This document shows, one piece after another, positions 34,201 to 43,878 of a DNA stretch of 64,000 bases. The DNA lies in the NCBI GenBank assembly GCA_963920635.1, contig OY987303.1, positions 13,308,175 through 13,372,174 on the forward strand. The letters run 5' to 3'. The stretch is from Pseudeuparius sepicola (taxonomy: Eukaryota; Arthropoda; Insecta; Coleoptera; Anthribidae). Position 1 is the stretch's first letter. Each line of letters begins with the position of its first letter. The position numbers were made by a program, and so were the translations under genes. The notes beneath the pieces were generated by a model that was given only the letters and a program-made list of their open reading frames with translations, was not told where the DNA came from and made no database searches.

Positions 34201-37200
34201 TCTGGTCAATAATTTCTAGAGTTGCGTAAATTCCGAAAAATTCGAAATTACCATTAATTTAATTAATTATCCGAATATTACTGTAAATTTAAATAAATTC
34301 CTTTTATTGGTTTTGTCTTTATAAAAGCTTTCCAAAAATACCACATATGTTAGGTTTTTGAATAAAAGTAAATATTAAATATGTAAAGTTTTGGTTTCCG
34401 TTTCCGTTTCTAAAATTATTTAAAATTTAATATATAGATATCTACATTGTTCTACATAGTTGCACGTTACATACCTAAACTCTGTTCAGCAGATGTTCAT
34501 ACCTACGTCACAACTCCCGTCCTCGTCTGACTCGTGAATATACGACCGATATCCTTCTTATATTCATGAGTAAGACAAGGATGGGAGTTGTGACGTAGGT
34601 ATCAACATTCGTTGAACAGAGTTTAGGTATACTGTGATAATAGAATAGATAATAGGCAATACTTATGTAGGATTATTAATTAATAAAAAAAATAGTTAGA
34701 ACTAGTGATGGAAAAAGTCCCTATAGTCAAAAATTGCCTAAATGTTACCTCCGAATATTCCAAAAGCTTTCCAATCTTGTTTGCATATTTAAACTAGTCA
34801 CTTCAAGAGCTTTCTGAAAATGCCCTACGTGATATAATATATTTTTTGGCATTTTTGATGAAGTTTTTAGTCGTGTTAGTTCAACACACCATGTACTTGC
34901 AGAAGAACAATGTTCTGATTAATTGAATTGACGATGTCCATTTGGGGGAATCAAGTTCGAGGGTTTATTTCAAAGAAGCCTTATTGCGTCTCAAAAAAAC
35001 TTTAGTTTTGTAAAGTGTGACTGGTTTCGTGAACTACAATGTGTCTGAGGATGTGAACATTGCAGTTCACGAAACCGGTCACACTTTTTTCAAAAATAAA
35101 GTTTTTTGGGACGTAATAAGGCTTCTTTGAGATAAACCCTTGAAAATGTTCTGATTGTTCTAAAAAAATGTATGGTATTTTATAGAGCAATTTGGTAAAT
35201 TTAATTGTATAGTAAATAATAACAGTTTAATTAAGATTTTTAAATATTTCCGCCATGCTTCCACACTTGCCTGGTGGCATCGATGTAAATCAACGCTGGT
35301 GGTTAGGACTAAAAGAGAGGGAGAGAGGAGTAAGAAGTTAGAAAATGAAATAAAGACGGTAACAGAACGTTGCAAGTAAAATGTGATTTTTATTATGATT
35401 ACCACGCCCAAAAGGCCTCCCACAATTCAAATTCTTTATTATTACCTATTCAATGTTGAAAAAAGAAAAAGTGAGATTCTAAGATCAGAACACAAAATAT
35501 AAATGCTGAGATAAAAATAAAAAACCGGAATACTCGTAGACAAGAAAATTATACAAAGAATTCCATATTGTGCAACAGAATAATGGCAGTAAATTATAAG
35601 TGGGAAATTCTCTGAAATTATCTAGGATGGTTTAAAAAAAAAGGAACATTTAATGGAATCTTTCCTTTCCGGAACCTTTCCTTTTTTTGAAAGATTCCTC
35701 TGCCCATGTCTAGTTACAACCAATTTTAGGATTCGTTTCCTTTTTGTATAATACTCACATTACTCCAAATTAGAAGTATCCAATGATCATTTTCCAGAGA
35801 AAAAAAGAAATAATGACATAATTATGTCAAAAATCAAAAGGATCAGTGTTACTTTAGATAAATAATTAGAAATAATTCCAAGGAGGATAATATATATCAT
35901 TGAGTAAAGGATTATTATTATTCCTTTACTCAATCTATATACAGGGTGATTCAGTTCCGGTGCTCAACATGGGGATCTCGGAAACCATAACAGATTCAGG
36001 TCAAATATAGGCAAACTTGCGCCTTTGGGCGCCTAACAATATGCCGTTGAGAAAGTTAAAATATTTTCATGGGTTGCTGAGATATTTAAGAAAAACCGAA
36101 TTTTTTTAAAATTATATTTTATTTTTCTGGTGCCATTTGCGGTAATATTGAAAAATAAATTATACTTTTTTCATTGTAACTTCTTCTGGACTACGTCATA
36201 GTATTTTTAGATTTTCGGAGTGACATTTCGTTTTTGAGATAGGGGAATCATCTTCATTTTTTTTAAATACGGACCTGGATTTTTTATTGCATATTTCGAA
36301 ATGAATCGTTGTCCTGAGTACAACGTTGTATGACACATACATATTTTTTCTCGTTTTAGCTGCTAAAATGCACATTTACTAAGAAAAAAATTAATACGGT
36401 CCTGGACTATGCATTTTTTTTCTTTTTTTTTTTCAAAGCTATTCCAATTATAACAGGTGATCATTATTTTAATACCTACTGGATTAATTATACTCCATGT
36501 TTGTATATTTTGAAATTATTTTTTATACTTTTTGAAATTCTTTTTTATAATTAATAATTACTAACAATAGTGAGATACATTTTACCTAAAGTATAAAAAA
36601 GAATTTCAAAATAGGACAAACATAGATTTTAATTAATCCAGTAGGTAAAAAAAAGCATCACTTTTTATAATAATTGGAATAGCTTTGAAAAATAGAGAAA
36701 AATTCATATTCCATTACCGTATTTTTTTTTTTCGTAGTAAATGTGCATTTTGGCGGCCAAAACAAGAAAAAATATGTAATGTGTCATACATCGTTGTACT
36801 GAGGACAACGATTTATTTCGAAATATTGAGTAAAAACTCCAGGTCCGTATTTAAAAAAATGAAGATGATCCCTCTATCTTAAAAACGAAACGTCGCCCCG
36901 AAAATCTAAAAATACCAGGACATAGTCCAGAAAAAGCTGCAATGAAAAAGTATAATTTATTTTTCAATACTTATAGAAAAAATTAAATCTAATTTTCAAA
37001 AATTTGGTTTTTCTTAAATATCTCAGAAACCCATGAAAATATTTTAACTTTCTCAACGGCATATTGTTAGGCGCCCAAAGGCGCAAGTTTGCCTAAATTT
37101 GACCGACTTCGTATCTGTTACGGTTTCCGAGATCCCCATGTTGAGCACTGGAACTGAAGCACCCTGTATACAAATTTGTTTACCTTAATAAAACATCAAA

Positions 37201-38255
37201 AAAAGGTCCTCTCTATATGCACCGCAAAATTGGTTATTAATTAAAAACTAATTATTTTAATGTCAACGCCAGATACGAGTCATTTCATGAGAACAATCTT
37301 CAGAAGTGTCCTTAGCCTAACTACTAACGGTGTGTGCCTATCAAAGCGTCTATTTTATCAAAGGTTCAAATCCTACATGATGCATTTACTTTTTTTAAAT
37401 TTTCAACAAAAATACAGATTTTGTTGTTTACTATTTTATTACCACAATAATACTATTAACAATAATATCTGTATTTTTGTTGATAATTAAAAAAAAAAAG
37501 AAATTGCATCGTCTGGGATTTGAACCTATGATAAAATAAATGATTTCGTAGGCACATGCCTTTACAGGTTAGGCTATGGCCACTTCTGAATACCGTTTTC
37601 ATAAACTCACTAATATCTAATATTTGACCTAATAATTATTAGTTTCTTGTTTTGACTTGATTCTTTTCATTTCATGCCCTTGAAGATAAAATAGTATGTT
37701 ACTTGTAGAAGAAGGTCTTTTTGTGCATCTCCCAGTTGTCAACCCCCGCCCTCAGCACAAAAAGACTCCCTTCTACTCCTTGTGACATAATGTACTATTT
37801 AGTAGAAAGTAAGTATACCATATTGATTCGTTCTGTCTTGTCGCCAGTGATCAAAATCTCTGATCTGGGAAGATATTACCGAACCCAGTTGTCTGTTTGA
37901 AGTTTGTAAACAAGGTAGATTGTTGAGTAAAAAGTGTTGTCGGGCTTCCATTGTCCCGACGTTTCGATCAGTATATAAATCTCTTATTGTTCTCGAGTGA
38001 CAACAGTTTTTTTTTACCCAATTGCCTTGTCGCGCAAAATCTGTGACGTAACCTAAATATTCCAGCTACTGGGTTCCGGACGAAGACTGCCAGGAGTGCG
38101 CCGTGTGCGACCGGAGGTTTGGCCCCCTCCTCACGCTGCACCACTGCAGGGACTGCGGGAAGGGTGTCTGCGACGATTGCTCCAGGTCCCGGAAGCCAGT
38201 GCCCATCCGCGGTTGGGACGGCCCCGTCAGAGTCTGCAACGCTTGCAGCAACTGA
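24775..38255 (+). CDS. ZFYVE1: ZFYVE1/DFCP1 orthologue: P-loop domain plus tandem FYVE fingers (8 exons)
   Basis: DFCP1 binds PI3P through tandem FYVE fingers and marks omegasomes, ER sites of autophagosome formation, and lipid droplets; its N-terminal domain binds and hydrolyses nucleotide. Exons are 24775-25267, 25317-25523, 27334-27608, 27662-27868, 29167-29382, 30124-30291, 30346-30650 and 38066-38255, giving 686 codons with every phase compatible. Visible features are the P-loop GNTGEGKSHT (near residue 110), DTEGLLG (Walker B-like), a conserved IIYRTRAERLSRDMYTFLG block, and a cysteine-rich CPEKCLSCKVGC module. SGYVIECPKCGEIFRSRQ precedes the fingers KHHCRACGEGFCEKC and LHHCRDCGKGVCDDC. 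The N-terminal cysteine-rich region of vertebrate ZFYVE1 is not present here. The 7.4-kb intron between the fingers is full of mobile DNA. Confidence 0.95.
25317..25523 (+). CDS. ZFYVE1: ZFYVE1 exon 2
   Basis: Acceptor CTTCAG at 25311-25316 (intron only 49 bp) and donor ACAG|GTAATA. Encodes GISKKEHQRTRMLLKILAVS and then IIIYRTRAERLSRDMYTFLG, part of the nucleotide-binding domain. Phase 1 in and out. Confidence 0.92.
26569..27028. mobile_element. CGTTGACTGACG MITE, copy 2
   Basis: The termini CGTTGACTGACGTATTTATA and TTAATACGTCAGTCAACG are inverted, as in 3016-3198. A second inner inverted pair (TTAGCCGTGTTCCTTTTGCC against GGGGCAAAAGGAACGCGGCT) makes it a longer foldback. It lies in ZFYVE1 intron 2. 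Confidence 0.65.
27334..27608 (+). CDS. ZFYVE1: ZFYVE1 exon 3
   Basis: Acceptor CTCGTAG ends at 27333 and donor AAG|GTACTG at 27608/27609. Starts with LGPGVIIFHETRFTNTL (in family position for LGPAVIIFHE-type segments) and ends in SPRDAKYIYLMLK. Phase 1 in, phase 0 out. Confidence 0.92.
27662..27868 (+). CDS. ZFYVE1: ZFYVE1 exon 4: cysteine-rich module
   Basis: Acceptor TTGCAG ends at 27661 (53-bp intron) and donor AAA|GTAAGT. Encodes LPAFFTCPEKCLSCKVGCSL followed by CKFEHQYQNIIYLCK, a probable zinc-binding module conserved in the family. Phase 0 both sides. Confidence 0.92.
27903..29031. mobile_element. Foldback element in ZFYVE1 intron 4
   Basis: CCAGTCG...GCGGGAGCAATTCCGGACAA on the left is mirrored by TTGTCCGGATTTGCTCCCGC...CGACTGG on the right. 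Inner arms also pair (TTGGCTGCCATCTCG and GATGGCGGCCAAAT). About 1.13 kb, no transposase recognised. It starts about 35 bp past the exon 4 donor. Confidence 0.65.
29167..29382 (+). CDS. ZFYVE1: ZFYVE1 exon 5
   Basis: Acceptor TTTTAG ends at 29166 and donor CCGGG|GTAAGC. Encodes RCYKNGQKTVV, then SGYVIECPKCGEIFRSRQHW and EIVHIWPG, a C-x2-C-containing strongly conserved block. Phase 0 both sides. Confidence 0.92.
29565..29948. mobile_element. Near-perfect palindromic MITE flanked by TTAA
   Basis: Arms of about 180 bp are inverted copies (ATGTACACCACGTGCGTGGT against ACCACGGACGTGCTGTACAT, then ACATTTTGACCCATAAAATG and its complement), with TTAA directly outside both ends. A TTAA duplication is typical of piggyBac-like elements. 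The termini are not classical CCC ends, so the class is tentative. Confidence 0.65.
30124..30291 (+). CDS. ZFYVE1: ZFYVE1 exon 6
   Basis: Acceptor TTTTCAG ends at 30123. Encodes a linker helix region and WVTDRVAPPYWRRNEEIT, the run-up to the first FYVE finger. Donor ACA|GTAAGT at 30291/30292 opens a 54-bp intron that is also an open frame. Confidence 0.85.
30346..30650 (+). CDS. ZFYVE1: ZFYVE1 exon 7: first FYVE finger
   Basis: Acceptor TTGCAG ends at 30345. The C-x2-C pairs include ECKICRTPL, QKHHCRACGEGFCEKC, RGWTVDVRVC and CDDC, with the basic KHHCR that contacts PI3P. It ends toward SSVRP with donor CCAG|GTAGGT, phase 2. Confidence 0.93.
31110..31220. repeat. Two-copy ~88-bp subterminal repeat of the Harbinger element
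   Basis: CAATTTCTTCATGAATTAAT followed by TCATGAAGT appears twice, at about 31108 and 31180. Each copy contains the palindrome TTCATGAATTAATTCATGAA. Confidence 0.7.
31594..31690. repeat. Degenerate CCATGG short tandem repeat
   Basis: Units of the type TTCCATGGC/TTTCATGGTA recur about nine times at roughly 10-bp spacing. Read on the minus strand they give repeated PWNTMKP-type heptapeptides, an accidental translation inside the Harbinger relic. Confidence 0.7.
32406..32475 (-). ncRNA. Type I hammerhead ribozyme, copy 1
   Basis: On the minus strand: stem I 5' arm TGATAGTC-GGGTGA-GCCATA, core CTGATGA, stem II GGGA/TCCC with a 6-nt loop, core GAAA. Stem III is the short ACAG-TA-CTGT, the cleavage triplet is GTA, and the stem I 3' arm is TATGGT-C-GACTATCA. 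All core positions match the consensus. Predicted cleavage lies between 32421 and 32420. Confidence 0.87.
32704..32773 (-). ncRNA. Type I hammerhead ribozyme, copy 2
   Basis: Same sequence as copy 1, exactly 298 bp further on, with complete core (CTGATGA, GAAA, TA). Predicted cleavage between 32719 and 32718. A processed monomer from cut to cut would be 298 nt. Confidence 0.87.
33002..33071 (-). ncRNA. Type I hammerhead ribozyme, copy 3
   Basis: Same structure again, with complete core and both stem I helices. Predicted cleavage between 33017 and 33016. This is the 5'-most copy for minus-strand transcription of the direct array. Confidence 0.87.
33283..33345 (+). ncRNA. Degenerate hammerhead ribozyme in the inverted copy
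   Basis: The plus strand carries CTGATGA and stem II GGGA/TCCC, but the next core segment reads AAAA instead of GAAA, so the catalytic G12 is lost. The unit begins at GGGTGAGCC, so the distal half of the stem I 5' arm (TGATAGTC) is absent. Predicted inactive. This is the only copy in the sense of the ZFYVE1 transcript. Confidence 0.8.
33600..33745. repeat. Palindromic MITE
   Basis: GAGTAGTAAGCTTATTA near 33637 pairs with TAATAAGCTTCTTACTACTC near 33713, around a GC-rich centre CGCCGCTGCGCGGC. Confidence 0.6.
34471..34631. repeat. Palindromic MITE, ACCTAAACTCTGTTCA ends
   Basis: ACCTAAACTCTGTTCA and TGAACAGAGTTTAGGT are perfect inverted ends. The arms continue with ACCTACGTCACAACTCCC against GGGAGTTGTGACGTAGGT. 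About 160 bp, noncoding. Confidence 0.75.
34940..35150. repeat. Palindromic repeat
   Basis: GGGTTTATTTCAAAGAAGCC and GGCTTCTTTGAGATAAACCC are inverted. The inner arms GTGACTGGTTTCGTGAACT and AGTTCACGAAACCGGTCAC also pair. Confidence 0.7.
35942..37166. mobile_element. CAGGGTG foldback element, ~600-bp arms, TA-flanked
   Basis: The ends CAGGGTGATTCAGTTCC and GGAACTGAAGCACCCTG are flanked by TA (35940-35941 and 37167-37168). The arms are complementary almost to the centre near 36560 (for example CAACATGGGGATCTCGG against CCGAGATCCCCATGTTG). Internal blocks resemble the 12800-14306 element. Confidence 0.85.
37258..37630. repeat. Foldback repeat with tRNA-like arms
   Basis: The plus-strand segment 37309-37380 (TTAGCCTAAC ... 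AAGGTTCAAATCCTACATGA) and the minus-strand segment 37583-37513 (ATAGCCTAACCTGT ... TAGGTTCAAATCCCAGACG) are inverted copies. Each has A-box-like and T-arm-like blocks, around an AAAATACAG/CTGTATTTTTG centre. Neither has a sound cloverleaf. Confidence 0.6.
38066..38255 (+). CDS. ZFYVE1: ZFYVE1 exon 8: second FYVE finger and stop
   Basis: Acceptor ATTCCAG ends at 38065. Encodes YWVPDEDCQECAVCDRRFG, LHHCRDCGKGVCDDCSRSRK and VPIRGWDGPVRVCNAC. TGA is at 38253-38255. The WVPD element (WxxD) is present here but absent from finger 1, whereas the basic residue before HHCR is replaced by Leu. AATAAA at 38730-38735 is a likely poly(A) signal. Confidence 0.95.
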
Positions 38256-39349
38256 GGACGTTTTTAGTACCAAGGGAACTACATCATGTGTGACTCGTGA
38301 TATTAAGTATCGGGCGGAATAATGCAGTTTGTTATAAGTATTGGGGCGGCACGAAGTACAACGTTAAAATGTACCTCATTGTTTTTTTTTTAAGTTTTTG
38401 TTTTCAAAATTCTTGCGAGGATAGAATGGCCACGATACCAGCCATTTTTTTATATGTTTCGTAACCACAGATTTTATGCTCAAGGAACGAAAGATTTAAG
38501 ATACCTACTTTTTGAAATTGCTTTAAAAGCTATAAAAAAATTAATTGTTATGAATTGGTTTTTTGACTAAATTGGTAGACATTCCTTACTTTGATATATT
38601 TCCCTTGCATTTAATATGCTTTTGTGGTGCAATTTGTACTCTTTTTCTATTTTTGTTTGTTTTATTCAACTAACTCTATTATTATGTTTAATTTTGTGGA
38701 GATATGTAAAGATATTGACTAAATGTTTTAATAAAAAAAACTTTAGTATTTACTTCTAGTGTTTGAATTCAACCTAACAAGGCTCATAAAAAGGTAAATC
38801 TTAGAAGTTACAATTTTATTTCAAATTAAACAAGAGATGTCGTGTTTAAAAAAATCAAGACATTGAAAGTCCGATTGGAAGCCACAAAAATATTGATAAT
38901 TTATTATTGTTTGGGCAACATCCGAATTTTTCTCTAAAAATTATCTGCCAGATTTGACAATTGGTTCAATGGAACCCTAGTTGTCAGTCAAAAATTATCC
39001 GTCTACACTCTCGACAGAAAAACTACTGGTTTTTCGAAACTGAAACATTTTATTTGTAAATAATTTAAAAGTGTTTATGTTTATAGTGTTAGATCAGAAA
39101 TATAATAATAATAATAAGAGAGTTTCATCATAGCCGAGAGTATCGTTCGGCTATGGTTTCATGAAACGAATGTGACAACTCCGAATCAAACTTTTACGGG
39201 GATTTATTGGCACACCTATCAAAATTATTTCATACTATTTGTATAACATTTATTTTGACTATTTCAACATAAAATCTCTCAGATCGGCCAGATATAAATA
39301 TAAAAATATAAACATGCATAATAGCGTTGGGTGAAGATTTAAATTTCTG

Positions 39350-39464
39350 TACCAAGGCACTGAAGTTCAACTTTTTATGACTTATGTGGAATTTAGTTGC
39401 CGAGGCCTCTGGCCGAGGCAAATAAACCACATGAGTCACAAAAAGAACTTCAGTGCCGAGGTAC
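39350..39464. repeat. 115-bp palindromic MITE, GTACC ends
   Basis: GTACCAAGGCACTGAAGTTC and GAACTTCAGTGCCGAGGTAC form inverted ends. The centre TTGCCGAGGCCTCTGGCCGAGGCAA region is itself palindromic. The same GGCACTGAAGTTCAAC start precedes the repeat at 19270. Confidence 0.75.
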
Positions 39465-39584
39465 ATATTATATTTTTTTTAAACCAAAAAAAAGTTTTAT
39501 CAGGCAAGAAAATAATAATAGGGGATCACCCGTCCATGAACCGACTACGCGCGGCGTTGCTTCACTTTGACGATCGCTCTACCT

Positions 39585-39930
39585 AGGTCAAGTATGCCAA
39601 AGACTTCGAACAGAAAAACCAAACTGCTTGTTGTGCAGCCTCCATAATAAATCTATTGATATTCAAACCTACTAAAATATTTATACTGATAGATTGCGCT
39701 GCTATAGGTAACAATTTCGCAATGTGTACGAATAGTTAAATGGGCCTTTATTGGGCGGGTTTTGAATATTTGGTCACTTTTGACGGGCGATGGCTCCGCG
39801 TCTGACGTTTGATGTTTACATCTCGCCAAGGCCTACTTATTGAAAAAATCGTACAATAATGGGTTACTTCAGTGCCTATTTCTGAGCTTTTAATGACGAT
39901 TTTGGGACACTTTACTGCCGATTTCAAGAA
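39585..39930. repeat. Interspersed repeat, copy B
   Basis: Matches 19270-19580 nearly base for base. It carries an extra block of about 50 bp near 39724-39773 (GTGTACGAATAGTTAAATGG and onward) that copy A lacks. Confidence 0.7.
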
Positions 39931-41815
39931 AAAATTTATTATTTAATAATATCAAACATGCAAAACATTCTGACTGAAATGTAGGTAATAACAATGTTTC
40001 AAATCTGTGCCATTGTTTTAACCTACTACTGGGAATAATTAAAAAAAATACCACAAAATAGGCAGCAATAGACATACTTTACACAAGACATTCACGTTGA
40101 CAGCTGTGGGTATACGTAAATATTTCTGTCCATTGTCCATTTGCATATTTTTTTTACATTTATTTCAACCGTTATCCACAATTTTTATGCCATTATGTGG
40201 AAACTGGAAACCTAAGTACCCACATAAAAAAATATGAAATGTTTTCAGAAAAACAGGATTTTGAGATCTTATCATCTTTAGATGACCCTATTATTACATG
40301 CCACTGGCTTTGACCTAATTCCAAGATGTTACCAATATAAGAATATATTTGCACTACTATTGATTATTGATTAGATTTTAAAATAGCGGGGAAACCTACC
40401 AATGACATTCCGAGTTACGAATTTAAAAATTTAGGTTGGCAATATGTGAGCGCAATATGACTTCCACTTGATTTGCCAAGAAATTGGATGAGCAGTAGGT
40501 CAAAGGTAGAAGCGACAAAATAAATATTTGGATTTTGAATAAAAAACCAAAGTGCATATGATATTTTTATTGATAAAAGCCCATAAAAAGGTAAATATAT
40601 AAACAAAAATTTAACTCTGAAAATGAAAGACACACTTAAAAAAATCATACAAAATAATGGGCTCCCTAAACATATTAACAATGCAAATCAGCCTTACTCA
40701 GTCCTTTACATTTGCAAAAAAACACATCTCTTCCATGAAAAAAAAAGTATTCTCATCATTACCGAGCTACTAGGAAAAAAAATATAATACACATAAATAA
40801 ATTATGTAACATTAAATAATCAAAGTGTAAAATACATGTGTACCTTTCCGTCAAAAATTCCTAAAAGCTCACCTTTCCTGACATTTTGTTTTGTGGATGG
40901 CGAATCAAAATATATTCTAAAAAGTTCTTTGGTTCTTTTTAGCAAACTCAAACATCATTCTAAGTACACAATTTATTAGAATAGAAAATATTCTTCAGTA
41001 CCGAGGTTTAAGAATTTTTTTCAACACAGATAAATTTTTGAATTTTAACTGTCAACTCATAAAGATTTATTTATTCCTCTGATCTAGCACCAACGCCAAT
41101 TCTTAAAACGACACAGTACTGTGTAAGATTATTGCTACGAGAAAATTAAATATACACTATACACTATATTTACAATATTATTTTTAGAAAAATATTTTTT
41201 GCATTAATTTATTTTTAACATACTTATATTTTTTAACCAAAGCAATATACACTTTGCAACAATCTTTTGTAACCAGAAAGTAAACAGTTTGTATATCGTA
41301 TCTTTGTGAAAAAAAGAAATACAAAACATTGAAAAGTTCTCTGCACTAGAGTTGATAATTTTTGATCACCCTGTACATCTGTTTGTTAAGACGGGCATTT
41401 CTGTCTTTACTGCAGCTGTTTTTTTGAAGAAAAATAAAAATCCTTACTATTGGAAGACATTACAATATGAATATATCTTTTTTATTTTGAACTATTTTGA
41501 TTTGTCTTATTGAAGGGAAGAATTCAAATGTTTCAATATCCACAGAAGAGATTTCTTGGGTCAAAATGTCAAAGTGCTCTTTTTTAAGAGTATTCTGGGT
41601 GTTCCAAACAATTGGGCAATGGCAGTGCCAAGTTAAGATATAAAATTTGTATAAGGAATAAACAGAATTTTGTTCTTTTTATTTTTTGACCCAAATAAAT
41701 ACCTTTTCATATGGTATGTCCACGGTTAGGGTTAAAAAAAAAAAACACTATCGCAAAATGTCATTTTTGATTAAAGCCTCCTGGAAAAATAGTATTAACA
41801 TAAAAGTGGCATTTT

Positions 41816-42145
41816 ATGTTGCCGACAGCGAAAGTGACATTAGATTTCGTATTTTTTTAAGTTGTATAGCATAAAATCTAATAACATTTTACCTGGCAAA
41901 AATTTAGTACAAACATTTCTGTCTTCATTTTAATCATAAGATCTTACAAGCAGTGTTTTATTTTATAGGTTATGAAAACCTTGGGAAAAATAATAATTCC
42001 AGTGCATATGCTTTTAAGACCTTATGATTAAAATGCAGTGATGTTTGTACTAAATTTTTGCCAGGTAAAATGTTATTAGATTTTATGCTATACAACTTAA
42101 AAAAATATGAAATCTAACGTCAGTTTTGCTGTCGGCAACCCCCTC
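41816..42145. repeat. Foldback repeat with ~125-bp arms
   Basis: GTTGCCGACAGC and the following arm (AAGTTGTATAGCATAAAATC) are mirrored by GATTTTATGCTATACAACTT and GCTGTCGGCAAC, around a ~70-bp loop. Noncoding. Confidence 0.75.
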
Positions 42146-42377
42146 TTAAACACATACACCATGCAAAATTTTTTTCTACGGGCGTTATTAAATAAGGTAC
42201 TAAAGAGATCAAATATTTTATTTTATACAGATGTTAATACAAGTATATTTTTTACATTATTCGCAGGGTCAAAAATGTCATTTTTTCAAGAGAGTAATGT
42301 TAAATAAAAGTTAATTTACTGTCAAGCAACTACTTAGCGCGGGTTTAGTGCACTCGGCTAGTAAGTTATAGCACAGA

Positions 42378-42636
42378 GAAGACCAGAATACGAGAGTCCA
42401 TCTTGTCAAATATGTCAAATGGAGCCAAACTTTTACATAATAATTCACACACCCGATAAGATCGTTCAGATAAACTATGAAGTAGACTGCGTTCTTCATT
42501 TATTATAGATTAATTTAAAACTGAGCAGGAAAATCCACAGTGACCTACAATGGATTAATTACCGTTTCAAGTTGGGCTCCATTTGACATATTTGACAAGA
42601 TGAACTCTGTGTATTCTGGCATCCTCTGTGGTTATA
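42378..42636. repeat. Inverted repeat
   Basis: GAATACGAGAGTCCATCTTG then TCAAATATGTCAAATGGAGC is mirrored by GCTCCATTTGACATATTTGA then CAAGATGAACTC. Noncoding. Confidence 0.65.
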
Positions 42637-42880
42637 GGTTTCGCGTTCAAGTCCCACACAAAGACCAACTTTTTAGTAACTGAACAATGGTTATTATGAA
42701 GATTATTAAAATTGTCGGAAGCCAGAAAAATATAATACATTACATGATGCGTATGCTCTTTTTTTTGGGCTCGGAGGTACTTTCAAGGGCCAAAGCAACG
42801 CCCGCGTTGCCTCTGCCCTTAAATAACGTCCTCAGCCAAAAAGTGCACTTGTGCATCTTGCAATGTAAATAACTATTAAC
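42636..42880 (+). repeat. Dispersed SINE-like repeat, copy 2
   Basis: A T-arm-like GGTTTCGCGTTCAAGTCCCA is followed by the same body as 15840-16070 (TTTAGTAACTGAACAATGGT to CATCTTGCAATGTAAATAAC). Confidence 0.6.
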
Positions 42881-43321
42881 ACTGTTGTCTTAAAATTACA
42901 TTTTTGACACTGACAGTAATGATAAAAATTGTATTTATAATAACGTCTGTAGAAAAATATAATTAAGAAAACTATAATTGTGCAAAATATTAAAAACAAA
43001 AATGAGTAAAAAGTAAAAAATGAATTGCACAGCTTGTATGATCGTTGATGACTTGTTTACTTTTACCTTTTCCCCGCCATTATAAGCTACTTAATTTTCT
43101 TCAGTGGTATTATTATTTTTCCGGAAAGCATAAACTTATCTTATAAGTATTTTTTCTCCTAAAAAAATAATATATTATGATGCCACAGTAAAGAAAACAC
43201 CTGAGACACTTCCGAGTTTAGATCTATTGTATTCCGACACTGATTGTCGCGTAAAAAAATCAACGTTTTAGTCTAAGACACTTTTAGGCACTTTGAACAC
43301 CACCAGCAGGATCCGGCGCGA

Positions 43322-43878
43322 TCATGAGCTGGCCGGCTTGGGGTGGATCATCACGACCGGGCTGGGCGGCCTCGGCTTTCTCACTGTCTGCGGTATGACC
43401 GTCAACGACTTCGGTATCTTGGGCAGCAGCATGGCCCTGTCGCCTCTCTGGGCGTCCTGGCCCAACTTCTCGATCTGCCTGTCCAGCTTCTCCAATATGG
43501 TTTCGGGAATGCCGCCGCCGTTGGTTTCGAGACATTTGGTAACTGTCGCCGGTTGGTTGACAATCGTCGACGACTTGCCCCTATTCGAGCTTTTCAGTAG
43601 AGAGTTTTGCAAAGGGGTGTAGAAAGATTTCGGGGCTTCTTGCATTTTCCTCTGCTTCGCCTCGTAGCTGCGTTTTATTGCACACATTTTCTTGTAGTCC
43701 TCCAGGGTTATGTGATATGGTTTGCCGCCGGAGATCACTTGGACCAGTCCGGTTCTACGTTCGGTTTTCTTGGTGGGGTCGATGGGGATTAGGTTGGGCC
43801 TCCAGTTTTTGGTTATGGGGAATTTTATTTTTTGGCTGTTGGGGTGGTTTCGAGATGAAGCTGCAGGCTTTGTGGATC
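43322..43878 (-). CDS. Unknown nuclear-type gene, exon 9 and stop
   Basis: Acceptor ATTGCAG, start GSTKPAASSRNHPNSQK. Contains GLVQVISGGKPYHITLEDYK and the coiled-coil-prone IPETILEKLDRQIEKLGQDA. TGA at 43324-43322. GC-rich compared with the flanking intron. Confidence 0.88.

Larger units (their letters stand above)
38256..43321. other. Convergent intergenic region between ZFYVE1 and the minus-strand gene
   Basis: Holds the ZFYVE1 3' UTR (AATAAA at 38730-38735) and at least five repeats listed separately (39350, 39585, 41816, 42378, 42672). No other gene was recognised. A single CACCCTGTA at 41367-41375 may be one end of a CAGGGTG-family element. Confidence 0.55.
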
